From contig NZ_JAPWKF010000009.1 in NCBI RefSeq assembly GCF_028283685.1, positions 62,001 through 126,000 on the forward strand: a stretch of 64,000 nt of DNA, in the 5' to 3' direction. Below the pieces are notes generated by a model. It searched no databases, was not told the origin of the DNA, and worked only from the letters and a program-made list of their open reading frames with translations. Positions 51,226 through 59,632 of this stretch are shown here, one piece after another. Each line of letters opens with the position of its first letter. The stretch's first letter is position 1. Both the position numbers and the translations under genes were made by a program. The stretch comes from Edaphobacter sp. (lineage in GTDB: Bacteria > Acidobacteriota > Terriglobia > Terriglobales > Acidobacteriaceae).

Positions 51226-51624
51226 CTAGGAGATGCCGAGCTTGTTATCGAGCGCCAGGGTTCCGCCGCCGTAGAAGAGCAGCATGAAGGCGACCGCTGC
51301 CAGGGCGAGAATGTAGTTGTAGATTCCGAACCCCTGATGAATGCCGACGGTGAAGAAGGCGACCATCATGTTGATGGCGATCAGCCCGGCGCTCAGGCGG
51401 GTCAGCAGGCCCAGAATCAGGAGAACTCCGCCGATAAGCTCTGTGAATGCAGAGATATATCCCATCCAGTAGGGCAGCCCCAGGCCTGCGACGGTGTGCG
51501 CGAAGTGATGCAGGGCCCCGTTGGGGATGACCTTCTCATAGCCGTGTACCGCCATCGAGATGCCAAGTGCGAGGCGCAGCAGGAGTGCGCCGAGCGGTTG
51601 CATGCTGTCGAGCCATCGGGTCAT
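51226..51624 (-). CDS. DoxX-family membrane protein
   Basis: A 132-residue protein with four membrane segments. PLGALLLRLALGISMAVHGYEK at the N-terminus and GYISAFTELIGGVLLILGLLTR (about 54) are the DoxX signature, followed by INMMVAFFTVGIHQGF and a final hydrophobic stretch. DoxX proteins are small subunits or helpers linked to respiratory or thiosulfate-quinone oxidation systems; the role of this copy is not predictable. It lies 35 bases downstream of the hydrolase-like gene on the same strand. Confidence 0.88.
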   Translation of the reverse strand: MTRWLDSMQPLGALLLRLALGISMAVHGYEKVIPNGALHHFAHTVAGLGLPYWMGYISAFTELIGGVLLILGLLTRLSAGLIAINMMVAFFTVGIHQGFGIYNYILALAAVAFMLLFYGGGTLALDNKLGIS

Positions 51625-51659
51625 GGGGGCAATTCCTCGGGTGTTTGGTCCAGTCTAAC

Positions 51660-52532
51660 TTACTTAGACTGCGGGAGATATTGATCAACGAAGCGCCTGA
51701 CGGCATCAGCGAAGACGGGGCCGGAGGGCTGTGGCAGCTCGACGGTCATCTTCGGTGTGGCAGCCTGCGAAAAGACCTTCGGAGTCTGCCCGCTCTCTCC
51801 AATCAACAGCTTCGGCGTTGGTAGGGCGGACAGTGTCTCCGCCATGGGGAACCGTTCGTGAAAGAGCATTCCCGCGGGAAGGAGCCCGGAGCGGGGATCG
51901 GCTTTGGCGAAGTCGAGCAGATCGGTGTGCGGCCGGTCGAGGATGACGGCTGGAATCTCGTGGTGGTCATTTGCCAGTCGCGTGGCCAGCGAGGCGCCGA
52001 CTCCGCTGCCGTAGGGGATGATGCTGCCGGGGGAGATACCGCGCGAGGTGGTGAGATAGCGCCAGACGGTTTCCGAGTCTTCGACCAGATGTTGCTGACT
52101 GGGATGGATGGGGGCACTCAGGCCGTAACCGCGGTAGTCGAAGCTGAAGACGTTGAAGCCGAGGTCGTGCAGGGTGTGAGCGGTCTCCTGCAGGTTCATC
52201 CGGGAGCCGTCGCCACCTGGAAGCAAAAGAATGGTCAGCGTGCCATAGTGGCTGCCTTCGCCGGCGGCGAACCATTCTCCGGTGAGCTGGGGTCGGCCGG
52301 ACTCATCGGTGCCGAAGTGGATCAGGCCAGTGGGGGGCGTCTGTTTGCGGGCCGCCGGATCGGGATGCAGCACGATCTGCCACTGGCCCTGGGAGTAGAG
52401 AAACCCGAGGCTGATATAGCTGCAGATCAGCGCAGCGAAGATAAGGATACCGAGGGCTTTCAGAAGCCAGCGAGCGCTGACGACCTCTGGGGGAGCGTTG
52501 GCATCAGCTGGTTTTGGGGCAGGACGAGGCAT
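51660..52532 (-). CDS. Membrane-anchored alpha/beta-hydrolase-fold protein without a canonical nucleophile
   Basis: A 290-residue protein. One membrane anchor (about 22-45, WLLKALGILIFAALICSYIS) is followed by an alpha/beta-hydrolase domain: oxyanion region LLLPGGDGS (about 102), the strand FNVFSFDYRGYGLSA (about 126) typical of BEM46-like proteins, and the elbow region IIPYGSGVGA (about 171-180). In relatives the elbow is G-x-S-x-G. Here the nucleophile position is Gly177 (GSGVG), and no obvious histidine is found in the C-terminal tail. It may be catalytically inactive or use Ser176. It is followed on the same strand by the DoxX gene. Confidence 0.8.
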   Translation of the reverse strand: MPRPAPKPADANAPPEVVSARWLLKALGILIFAALICSYISLGFLYSQGQWQIVLHPDPAARKQTPPTGLIHFGTDESGRPQLTGEWFAAGEGSHYGTLTILLLPGGDGSRMNLQETAHTLHDLGFNVFSFDYRGYGLSAPIHPSQQHLVEDSETVWRYLTTSRGISPGSIIPYGSGVGASLATRLANDHHEIPAVILDRPHTDLLDFAKADPRSGLLPAGMLFHERFPMAETLSALPTPKLLIGESGQTPKVFSQAATPKMTVELPQPSGPVFADAVRRFVDQYLPQSK

Positions 52533-52624
52533 CGCGCTTACTTCTACGAGAGTAGCACCTGGGCCACGGACGATGTTTGTTGTTTGGCGACGTTTAAGAT
52601 GGAGAGGAGACGGAGGAGAATGTT

Positions 52625-52936
52625 TTGGCGAAGTGGGTAAAGGTGTGTGCGCTGACGGAGGCTCCCAGGCCGGGTGGCGTTGCGGAGGCAGAGGCCGAAG
52701 GGATTGCGCTGTGTCTCGCGAATATCAATGGAGAGCTCTCGGCGCTGGATAACTGGTGCCCGCATCGCCGCGGTCCGCTGGGACAGGGCTGGCTTGAGGG
52801 AGAGCTGGTGGTCTGTCCGTGGCATTCGTGGATGTTTCATGCGAAGACGGGTGTCGCCGAGTATCCGAAGAATGAGCGCGTGGAGGCATTTCCGGTTCGC
52901 GTGGACGGCGAAGACGTTCTCGTCGATATCGAATAA
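52625..52936 (+). CDS. Rieske [2Fe-2S] ferredoxin-like protein (NirD type)
   Basis: A 103-residue protein with both Rieske cluster motifs: CPHRRGPL (Cys46, His48) and CPWHSWMF (Cys65, His68). The length and the lack of a signal or anchor fit small cytoplasmic Rieske proteins such as NirD or dioxygenase ferredoxins. It starts at a TTG about seven bases after GGAGGAGA. No nitrite reductase or dioxygenase gene is near, so its partner is unknown. It could be an electron carrier for an oxygenase. Confidence 0.88.
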   Translation: MAKWVKVCALTEAPRPGGVAEAEAEGIALCLANINGELSALDNWCPHRRGPLGQGWLEGELVVCPWHSWMFHAKTGVAEYPKNERVEAFPVRVDGEDVLVDIE

Positions 52937-52968
52937 GAGCGTGCTTTGTGTGCGATCTTCGGCGCGAA

Positions 52969-53062
52969 ATGGATTTCAAATTCAATGTTCTCAGTTGTGA
53001 GGCAAATCCATACGCGAATTCACGTCCCCGAAGCCAAATCCGGCTCTCATAACTGGTAGAAT
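52969..53062 (+). promoter_or_regulatory. Upstream region of carA with an inverted repeat and a -10 box
   Basis: ATGGATTT (52969-52976) and AAATCCAT (53004-53011) form an 8-bp inverted repeat. TAGAAT (53057-53062) is a plausible -10, though the -35 is weak. The gene begins at 53091 after GGTGAGG. Pyrimidine or arginine control of carAB is common in bacteria; whether this repeat serves it is unknown. Confidence 0.4.
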
Positions 53063-53090
53063 CTATTAAATCCACTCACTCGGTGAGGCA

Positions 53091-54224
53091 ATGCAGGCAA
53101 TTCTGGCGCTCGAAGACGGGCGCATCTTTCGCGGCAAGAGTTTTGGCGCACCAACGGAGTGCGCCGGCGAAGTCGTTTTCAATACATCTTTGACCGGTTA
53201 CCAGGAGATCTTTACCGATCCTTCCTATGCGGGTCAGATTGTTGTTCTGACGAATCCTCACATCGGCAACTACGGCACGACACCTTCCGACGCCGAGTCG
53301 AGAAAGCCATTTATAGAGGGACTGGTGACGCGAGAGTTTTCTCCTGTCAGTTCCAACTGGCGTTCGACGCAGGTCGCGGATGAGTACCTTGAGCGCTATG
53401 GCGTTCCGGTGATCGCCGAGGTCGACACGCGCGCTATTGTGCGCCACCTGCGCGCCAATGGCGTGATGCGTGGCGTCATGGCGAGCGGCGACAACCTCGA
53501 CGCCGATGCTCTCGTCGCCAAGGCTCGATCCATCCCGAAGATGGAAGGCACGGACCTGGCCAGCGTCGTCTCGACGAAGGAAGCCTACAAGTGGGACGCG
53601 ACGGAGCCGAAGAACCAGACCGGCGATTTTCTTCTGAAGCCGACCGCTGAAGGCGATGCGCTGCATGTGGTCGCTTACGACTTCGGCATCAAGGAGAACA
53701 TCCTGCGCATGCTGGCTCGCGAGAATATCGATGTCACGGTGGTTCCGGCGAAGACGTCCGCAGAGGACGTTCTTGCGATGAACCCCGACGGGGTCTTCTT
53801 CTCGAACGGCCCCGGCGACCCGGAGCCGCTCGACTACGCGATTGAGAATGTGCAGAAGCTCAAGGGCAAGACGCCGCTGTTTGGCATCTGTCTTGGCCAC
53901 CAGGTCTTCGGCCTGGCGCTGGGCGGCAAGACCTACAAGCTGAAGTTCGGTCATCACGGCGGCAATCATCCGATCATGAACCACCAGACGGGCAAGGTGG
54001 AGATTACGGCGCAGAACCACAACTTCAACGTCGATCCGGACACACTGCCTGCGGATGTTGAGAAGACGCACACCAATCTGAACGACCAGACGCTGGCGGG
54101 TTTGAAGCACAAGACCGATCCGATGTTCAGCGTGCAGTACCACCCCGAGGCCAGCCCCGGGCCGCACGACTCGCACTATCTCTTCAAAGACTTCCGCAAG
54201 ATGATGGAAGAGTGGAAGAAGTAG
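53091..54224 (+). CDS. carA: Carbamoyl-phosphate synthase small subunit
   Basis: A 377-residue glutamine amidotransferase. The N-terminal CPSase domain (LEDGRIFRGKSFGAPTECAGEVVFNTSLTGYQEI) is followed by the class I glutaminase with catalytic Cys267 in FGICLGHQVFGLAL and the His of VQYHPEASPGPHD near 345. It supplies ammonia to CarB for carbamoyl phosphate used in pyrimidine and arginine synthesis. It starts 155 bases after the Rieske gene, with its own promoter region. carB follows 106 bases later. Confidence 0.97.
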   Translation: MQAILALEDGRIFRGKSFGAPTECAGEVVFNTSLTGYQEIFTDPSYAGQIVVLTNPHIGNYGTTPSDAESRKPFIEGLVTREFSPVSSNWRSTQVADEYLERYGVPVIAEVDTRAIVRHLRANGVMRGVMASGDNLDADALVAKARSIPKMEGTDLASVVSTKEAYKWDATEPKNQTGDFLLKPTAEGDALHVVAYDFGIKENILRMLARENIDVTVVPAKTSAEDVLAMNPDGVFFSNGPGDPEPLDYAIENVQKLKGKTPLFGICLGHQVFGLALGGKTYKLKFGHHGGNHPIMNHQTGKVEITAQNHNFNVDPDTLPADVEKTHTNLNDQTLAGLKHKTDPMFSVQYHPEASPGPHDSHYLFKDFRKMMEEWKK

Positions 54225-54246
54225 CTTTTGATTTCAGTGATTCAAC

Positions 54247-54271
54247 AAAGGGCGCGGAGTAAGCGCCCTTT
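54247..54271 (+). terminator. Hairpin between carA and carB
   Basis: AAAGGGCGC-N7-GCGCCCTTT is a perfect 9-bp stem after the carA stop, followed by GAAACG instead of a T-run. It may adjust the ratio of CarA to CarB or be an attenuator. carB has no visible own promoter in the remaining 60 bases. Confidence 0.5.
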
Positions 54272-54330
54272 GAAACGCGCGCAGAGTTCGCAGGTGAGCG
54301 CACAGATTTCGTAACGAGAAAGATGTAAAG

Positions 54331-57300
54331 ATGCCACGCAGAAATGACATCACGAAGATTCTTGTGATCGGCTCCGGCCCGATCGTGATTGGCCAGTCGG
54401 CGGAGTTCGACTACTCGGGCACGCAGGCTTGCAAGGCGCTGAAGGCTGAGGGCTACGAGGTCGTTCTTATCAACTCGAACCCGGCGTCGATTATGACGGA
54501 CCCCGAGGTCGCCGACCGCACCTATATCGAGCCGCTGAGCGTCGCGTATCTCGAAGAGATCATCCGCGTCGAAGCCGCGATGTTGAAGGAAGGCGACGGA
54601 AAGTTTGCCGTGCTGCCAACCGTTGGTGGACAAACGGCACTGAACCTTGCGGTGGATCTGGCTGACTCGGGTTTTCTTGAGAAGCAGAACGTCGAGCTGA
54701 TCGGCGCGAAGCTGGAGGCGATCAAGAAGGCTGAAGATCGTCTGCTGTTCAAGGATGCGATGAACAAGATCGGCCTCGACATGCCGAAGTCGCAGCTGGT
54801 CACGACGGTGAGCGCTGGACTTGAGTTCGCCGCGAAGATCGGTTTCCCCGCGGTCATTCGTCCGAGCTTCACGCTGGGCGGATCGGGCGGCGGCATCGCT
54901 TACAACCGTGAGGAGATGACGGAGATTCTCTCGCGCGGTCTCGATCTGAGCCCTGTGCACGAGTGCCTGATCGAAGAGAGCGTGCTGGGCTGGAAGGAGT
55001 ACGAGCTCGAGGTCGTCCGCGATCTGAATGACAATGTCATCATCATCTGTTCGATTGAGAACTTCGACCCGATGGGCGTTCATACGGGCGACTCGATTAC
55101 GGTTGCTCCTGCGCAGACGCTGACCGATCGCGAATATCAGGTGATGCGCGATGCGGCGATCCGCGTGATCCGCGAGATCGGTGTTGAGACCGGCGGATCG
55201 AACGTGCAGTTCGCAGTGAATCCGCTGACGGGACGTATGACGGTGATCGAGATGAATCCGCGCGTCTCGCGTTCTTCGGCGCTGGCCTCGAAGGCGACGG
55301 GCTTTCCTATTGCGAAGATCGCTGCGCGTCTCGCCGTGGGCTACACGCTGGACGAGATTCAGAACGACATCACCAAGGCGACGCCGGCCTGCTTTGAGCC
55401 GACGATCGACTATGTTGTCGTCAAGATTCCGAAGTGGCAGTTTGAGAAGTTTCCCGGCGCAGACGAGACGCTGGGCCCGCAGATGAAGTCGGTGGGCGAG
55501 GTAATGGCGATTGGACGCACCTTCAAGGAAGCGATGATGAAGGCGGTGCGTTCGCTGGAGACGGGTAAGAAGGCGACGGCCGATGACATCGAACCGCGCC
55601 GCCTGACGCAGCGTCTGGTGACGCCGCATCCGGAGCGTCTCGCTTATGTCCGCTATGCCTTTGAACGCGGCATGACCGTGCGCGAGGTGGCCCGCATCAC
55701 GACGATGGACCCGTGGTTCCTCCACCAGATCAAGCAGATTACGGATGAGATCAAGGCCATCGGCGGCGTAGGCATCCACGAGGTTACTTCCGAGCAGCTG
55801 CGCACGGCGAAGCGTATGGGAATCTCCGACGAGCGGCTGGCCGCTGTGTGGGGGCTGACCGGAGCCGATGGCGTCGCGAAGGTTCGCGCGCTACGCAAGA
55901 AGCTGGGCGTGATGCCTGTCTTCAAGCTGGTCGATACCTGCGCGGCGGAGTTCGAGAGCTTCACGCCGTACCTCTACAGCTGCTACGACGAAGAGGACGA
56001 GGCCGCGCCGACGGACAAGAAGAAGATCATCATCCTGGGCAGCGGGCCGAACCGCATCGGGCAGGGCATCGAATTCGACTACTGCTGCTGCCACGCGGCA
56101 TTTGCGCTGCGCGAGGATGGCTACGAGACGATCATGGTGAACTGTAATCCGGAGACGGTTTCGACCGACTACGACACATCGGATCGCCTGTACTTCGAAC
56201 CGCTGACGCTGGAAGACGTGCTCGCTGTCTATGAGCATGAGGCTTCGGCGGGCGCGGAGATCGGCATGATTGTGCAGTTTGGCGGGCAGACGCCGCTGAA
56301 CCTGTCGCTTCCGCTGAAGAGCTCCGGCGTGCCGATCATCGGTACTTCGCCGGAGTCGATTGACCTGGCAGAGGACCGCAAGCGCTTCGGCAAGCTGATC
56401 GAGGATCTTGGTATTCCTCAACCGCAGGGCGCGATGGCGACCAACGTCGATGACGCGGTCGCCGGTGCGAACCGCGTGGGTTACCCGGTGCTGGTGCGAC
56501 CTTCGTATGTGCTGGGTGGACGCGCCATGGTCATCGCGTATGACGATGCTTCGGTGGTGAGCTACATGACGACGGCGATCGAGTACTCGCAGGAGCGGCC
56601 GGTGCTGATCGACCACTTCCTGGAGGACGCGACCGAGGTGGACGTGGACGCTCTGTGCGACGGCGACGACGTCGTTATCGCGGGCATCATGCAGCATATC
56701 GAAGAGGCCGGTATTCACTCGGGTGACTCGTCGTGCGTACTGCCAGCCGTCGATCTGACCCCTGAGGTGCTGGAGACGATCCGCGACTACACGCGCAAGC
56801 TGGCGATCTCGCTGAGCGTGCGCGGCCTGGTCAACATCCAGTTCGCGATTCAGCGCGGCACGGTGTATGTGATCGAAGTAAATCCTCGCGCCTCGCGTAC
56901 GGTGCCGTATGTCTCGAAGGCGACGGGTATTCCGCTGGCGAAGATAGCCTCGCGCATCATGGTGGGACAGAAGCTGCGGACGCTGCTTCCTGCCCAGGTG
57001 GCCGCGGGCAAGGATCTGGATACGGGCGCGCACTTCTTCGTGAAGTCGCCGGTCTTCCCGTGGGGCAAGTTCCAGGGCGTCGATCCGGTTCTGGGACCGG
57101 AGATGCGTTCCACCGGTGAGGTGATGGGTGTGGCCGATAACTTCGGCGAGGCCTTTGCCAAGGCGCAGATTGCTGCCGGACAGGTGCTGCCGACCAAGGG
57201 AACGGTCTTCCTGAGCGTCAACGATCACGACAAGGCCGGTGTTGCGGTCCTGGCGCGGCAGTTTGTCGAGATGGGCTTCCACCTGGTGGCGACGCACGGC

Positions 57301-57612
57301 ACGGCAGCGGTGCTTGAAGAGGCCGGGCTGCAGCCGGAGCGCGTGTACAAGGTGAAGGAAGGCCGTCCGAACGTGGTTGACTTTATCAAGGGCGAACGCA
57401 TTCAGCTCATCATCAACACGCCGCGCGGACAGGACACGTTCTTCGATGAGAAGGCGATCCGGCGAGCGGCGGTGCAGGGACGCATCCCTACGATCACGAC
57501 CATCGCTGCGGCTCGCGCTGCGGCTGAGGGCATCTCGGCGCTGCAGCGTGGCACGCTGAATGTGCAGGCGCTGCAGGCTCTGCATGCCAGCCGAGGAGAA
57601 GTGGTGGTCTAG
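54331..57612 (+). CDS. carB: Carbamoyl-phosphate synthase large subunit
   Basis: A 1093-residue CarB with the expected duplicated layout. The first ATP-grasp half begins [27 protein letters not shown] and contains [14 protein letters not shown] central oligomerisation region (about 410-560) is followed by the second synthetase half beginning [27 protein letters not shown] and containing [17 protein letters not shown]. The C-terminal allosteric domain (about 950-1093) has [20 protein letters not shown]. It makes carbamoyl phosphate from bicarbonate, ammonia and two ATP. A strong terminator follows. Confidence 0.98.
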   Translation: MPRRNDITKILVIGSGPIVIGQSAEFDYSGTQACKALKAEGYEVVLINSNPASIMTDPEVADRTYIEPLSVAYLEEIIRVEAAMLKEGDGKFAVLPTVGGQTALNLAVDLADSGFLEKQNVELIGAKLEAIKKAEDRLLFKDAMNKIGLDMPKSQLVTTVSAGLEFAAKIGFPAVIRPSFTLGGSGGGIAYNREEMTEILSRGLDLSPVHECLIEESVLGWKEYELEVVRDLNDNVIIICSIENFDPMGVHTGDSITVAPAQTLTDREYQVMRDAAIRVIREIGVETGGSNVQFAVNPLTGRMTVIEMNPRVSRSSALASKATGFPIAKIAARLAVGYTLDEIQNDITKATPACFEPTIDYVVVKIPKWQFEKFPGADETLGPQMKSVGEVMAIGRTFKEAMMKAVRSLETGKKATADDIEPRRLTQRLVTPHPERLAYVRYAFERGMTVREVARITTMDPWFLHQIKQITDEIKAIGGVGIHEVTSEQLRTAKRMGISDERLAAVWGLTGADGVAKVRALRKKLGVMPVFKLVDTCAAEFESFTPYLYSCYDEEDEAAPTDKKKIIILGSGPNRIGQGIEFDYCCCHAAFALREDGYETIMVNCNPETVSTDYDTSDRLYFEPLTLEDVLAVYEHEASAGAEIGMIVQFGGQTPLNLSLPLKSSGVPIIGTSPESIDLAEDRKRFGKLIEDLGIPQPQGAMATNVDDAVAGANRVGYPVLVRPSYVLGGRAMVIAYDDASVVSYMTTAIEYSQERPVLIDHFLEDATEVDVDALCDGDDVVIAGIMQHIEEAGIHSGDSSCVLPAVDLTPEVLETIRDYTRKLAISLSVRGLVNIQFAIQRGTVYVIEVNPRASRTVPYVSKATGIPLAKIASRIMVGQKLRTLLPAQVAAGKDLDTGAHFFVKSPVFPWGKFQGVDPVLGPEMRSTGEVMGVADNFGEAFAKAQIAAGQVLPTKGTVFLSVNDHDKAGVAVLARQFVEMGFHLVATHGTAAVLEEAGLQPERVYKVKEGRPNVVDFIKGERIQLIINTPRGQDTFFDEKAIRRAAVQGRIPTITTIAAARAAAEGISALQRGTLNVQALQALHASRGEVVV

Positions 57613-57628
57613 CCTGAACAAGTAGCAA

Positions 57629-57660
57629 AAAGAAAGCCCCGCTTTGGCGGGGCTTTCTTT
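57629..57660. terminator. Bidirectional terminator after carB
   Basis: A perfect 14-bp stem (57629-57642 with 57647-57660) with a TTTG loop, rich in A on the left side and T on the right, lies between carB and the convergent small membrane-protein gene. It can end both transcripts. Confidence 0.9.
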
Positions 57661-57688
57661 CTGCCCTGGGAGAGGCAGTGGGGAGAGC

Positions 57689-58174
57689 TTATTTTTTGCT
57701 GAGGCCGAAGCGGGCTCCGAAGGCGTAGCCGAACATGGAGAGAGGAATCCAGGCTCCTGCCATGAGGCCGTCGCCGGCCATCAGGCCGCTGCCGTGCTCG
57801 ATGTCGAAGAAGGTGCGCCAGAGTTTTTCGAGGGCTCCGCAGTTTTCGCAGAGGCCGTTGCCGGTGGGAAGGTCGAGCACCCAGACGCAGACGATGGAAA
57901 AGATGATGAGACCGGAGATCCAGACGTAGCTGGAGAGATCGTTCTGCGTCCTGCGGGCGATGATCCAGCCGCCGATCATGGGGGCGAAGAAGGCGAGCGC
58001 GGTTGCCAGAAGCTTGGGATTGATCGAGTCGGGGTCGGGATGATTCATGGTCATCACGACGATGACGGCGACCAGGAAAAGGGCTGCCAGCGCGGAGTGG
58101 AAGAGGAACCAGAAGGCCTCGCGCCAGAGGTCGCCGACAGACTTGCCCTGCGTGATGTCGTGGTAGCCGTTCAT
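57689..58174 (-). CDS. Small four-helix membrane protein of unknown function
   Basis: A 161-residue protein. Hydrophobic segments lie at about 24-42, 58-75, 84-100 and 135-155. A conserved-looking motif CENCGALEKLWRTFFDIEHG (with two cysteines) sits in the loop before the last one. No known domain recognised. It is alone on its strand between the convergent carB and the divergent DapA-like gene. Confidence 0.65.
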   Translation of the reverse strand: MNGYHDITQGKSVGDLWREAFWFLFHSALAALFLVAVIVVMTMNHPDPDSINPKLLATALAFFAPMIGGWIIARRTQNDLSSYVWISGLIIFSIVCVWVLDLPTGNGLCENCGALEKLWRTFFDIEHGSGLMAGDGLMAGAWIPLSMFGYAFGARFGLSKK

Positions 58175-58283
58175 CTCTCTGAAAGGGTACTCGAAAGCTG
58201 GTGGGAAGGTTTACGTCTTTTGTGGCATGCCCTGCGACAGGAGTGGAAACGACTCGCTGGCGCCGGAACGGTAGAATAGGGGC

Positions 58284-59324
58284 ATGCTTCTTGAAGGACT
58301 TTTTCTTCCGATTGCAACACCGTTTTACCCGGATGGGCGGCTGAACCTCCGTAAGATTGAGCACAACGTTGACCGCTACTCGCGTACACCCGCCGCCGGT
58401 CTGGCGGTGCTGAGTGACGTGGGCGAGCCGGAGATGTTGACGGACGCGGAGACGCGGGAGGCGCTGACCTCTGCGATCTCGCTGGCCGTGGATACGAAGG
58501 TGATGCTGGCGGGGGTCTCGCGGGCGAGCGTTTTTGCCACGCTGGAGCTGGTGGAGCATGCTGCGGCGGTTGGTTACGATGCCGTGCTGATCAAGCGCCC
58601 CGGCGCTTCGGTCGAACGGCCGCAGGAGCTGTTGACTTACTTCCAGGCGATCGCAGACCGTTCACCGCTGCCGATCGTGTTGTACTCGACGCGGCTGGAG
58701 GCGATGCCGGTGGAGGCGATCGCTGCGTTGGCATCGCATCCGAGGATTATCGGGTTGGTGGATGAGGACAGCGCGGTCAACCGGATCACGCAGCTGCAGG
58801 CAGCGACGGTGTCGCTCCGTCATGACGTGACGGTGACGACGGTCTTTGCTGCCGTCACCGGACGCATGCTGGCGGTGAAGGAGGCTGCGGGCGCGGCGAC
58901 CTTTGTCTCGGCCGAGATGCTGGGCGCGGGTGCGGCGGTGGCTACTGCACCGCCGAAGCCGGCGATCAAGACGCGCACGAAGCCGGTTGGTTTTCAGATC
59001 ATCACTGCCAGTTCGACGGGCATGCTGGACGGGCTGCGGGCCGGAGCGGTGGGCGCGATGCCTGCGTTCGCGGCGAGCGCTCCTCAGGCGAGCTACGAGG
59101 TCTATGCAGCGTGGAAGGACGGAGACCAGGCGCTGGCAGATGTGAAGCAGGCGCGGCTGGCTTCGGCGATCGAGGTGGTGGAGCAGCGGTTTGGGCTGGC
59201 TGGCGTCCGCTATGCCTCGGAGCTGACGGGTTATTTCGGTGGACGTCCTCGGCTTCCGGTGCTTCCGTTGAGCGGTGACGCTCGCGAGGCGGTGGAGCGG
59301 GTGATGAAGGGCATCCGGAACTAG
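58284..59324 (+). CDS. DapA-fold (dihydrodipicolinate synthase family) protein without the Schiff-base lysine
   Basis: A 346-residue TIM-barrel protein of the DHDPS/NAL family. The start LFLPIATPFYPDGRLNLRKI is typical, and the tyrosine of the active site is kept (Tyr134 in PLPIVLYSTR). The GTTGE motif is changed to SDVGE (about 44-48), and the segment that should read GIKEAS is GLVDEDS (about 157-163), so the substrate-binding lysine is replaced by Val159. The enzyme cannot form the usual Schiff base, so it is likely not a DHDPS and may be a non-catalytic or altered member. A 13-C run follows its stop. Confidence 0.85.
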   Translation: MLLEGLFLPIATPFYPDGRLNLRKIEHNVDRYSRTPAAGLAVLSDVGEPEMLTDAETREALTSAISLAVDTKVMLAGVSRASVFATLELVEHAAAVGYDAVLIKRPGASVERPQELLTYFQAIADRSPLPIVLYSTRLEAMPVEAIAALASHPRIIGLVDEDSAVNRITQLQAATVSLRHDVTVTTVFAAVTGRMLAVKEAAGAATFVSAEMLGAGAAVATAPPKPAIKTRTKPVGFQIITASSTGMLDGLRAGAVGAMPAFAASAPQASYEVYAAWKDGDQALADVKQARLASAIEVVEQRFGLAGVRYASELTGYFGGRPRLPVLPLSGDAREAVERVMKGIRN

Positions 59325-59441
59325 ACCCTCCCCCCCCCCCCCATATTTTGTAAATTCTTTGGTATCAGTGATTTGGCGTGATGGTGCAGCGCAAAATCTT
59401 CGAAACAGGATACTTAGCGGCAAAATATTGATTCTAAAAGA
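59325..59441. other. Gap after the DapA-like gene with a poly-C tract
   Basis: The gap holds the poly-C tract described next and an AT-rich stretch without a gene; the terminator lies at 59442-59474. No promoter was recognised. Confidence 0.4.
59330..59342. repeat. Homopolymer run of 13 C
   Basis: Thirteen consecutive C residues follow CCCT just after the stop of the DapA-like gene. Such runs are very unusual in coding or short intergenic DNA; the exact length is error-prone in sequencing and in replication. Confidence 0.9.
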
Positions 59442-59474
59442 GAAATCCCCGGCGATTGGCCGGGGATTTCTTTT
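59442..59474 (+). terminator. Strong intrinsic terminator
   Basis: A perfect 12-bp stem (GAAATCCCCGGC / GCCGGGGATTTC) with a 5-base loop is followed by TTTT on the plus strand and preceded by AAAAG, so it works for the plus strand and probably both. It lies 118 bases after the DapA-like gene. Confidence 0.85.
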
Positions 59475-59632
59475 GTGTGTTTCTACTGCTGGTTTAATTC
59501 TAGCGGTTGCGGCTGAATTGACCGGCAGGTTGTATTTCCTTTGTATGGTTCGGTTTATCCGGACCCGGCTCTTGACAGCGTTCGGCTGAGGACTCAGCCC
59601 TTCTGCCCCGGCTCAGCCCTTCGGCTCCCAGA
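59475..59632. other. Short gap with repeated CAGCCCTTCGGCT
   Basis: Downstream of the protease gene on the minus strand the motif GAGCCGAAGG(G)CTGA occurs twice in a row, the first copy including the protease stop codon, the second in the gap. No gene recognised. Confidence 0.4.
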
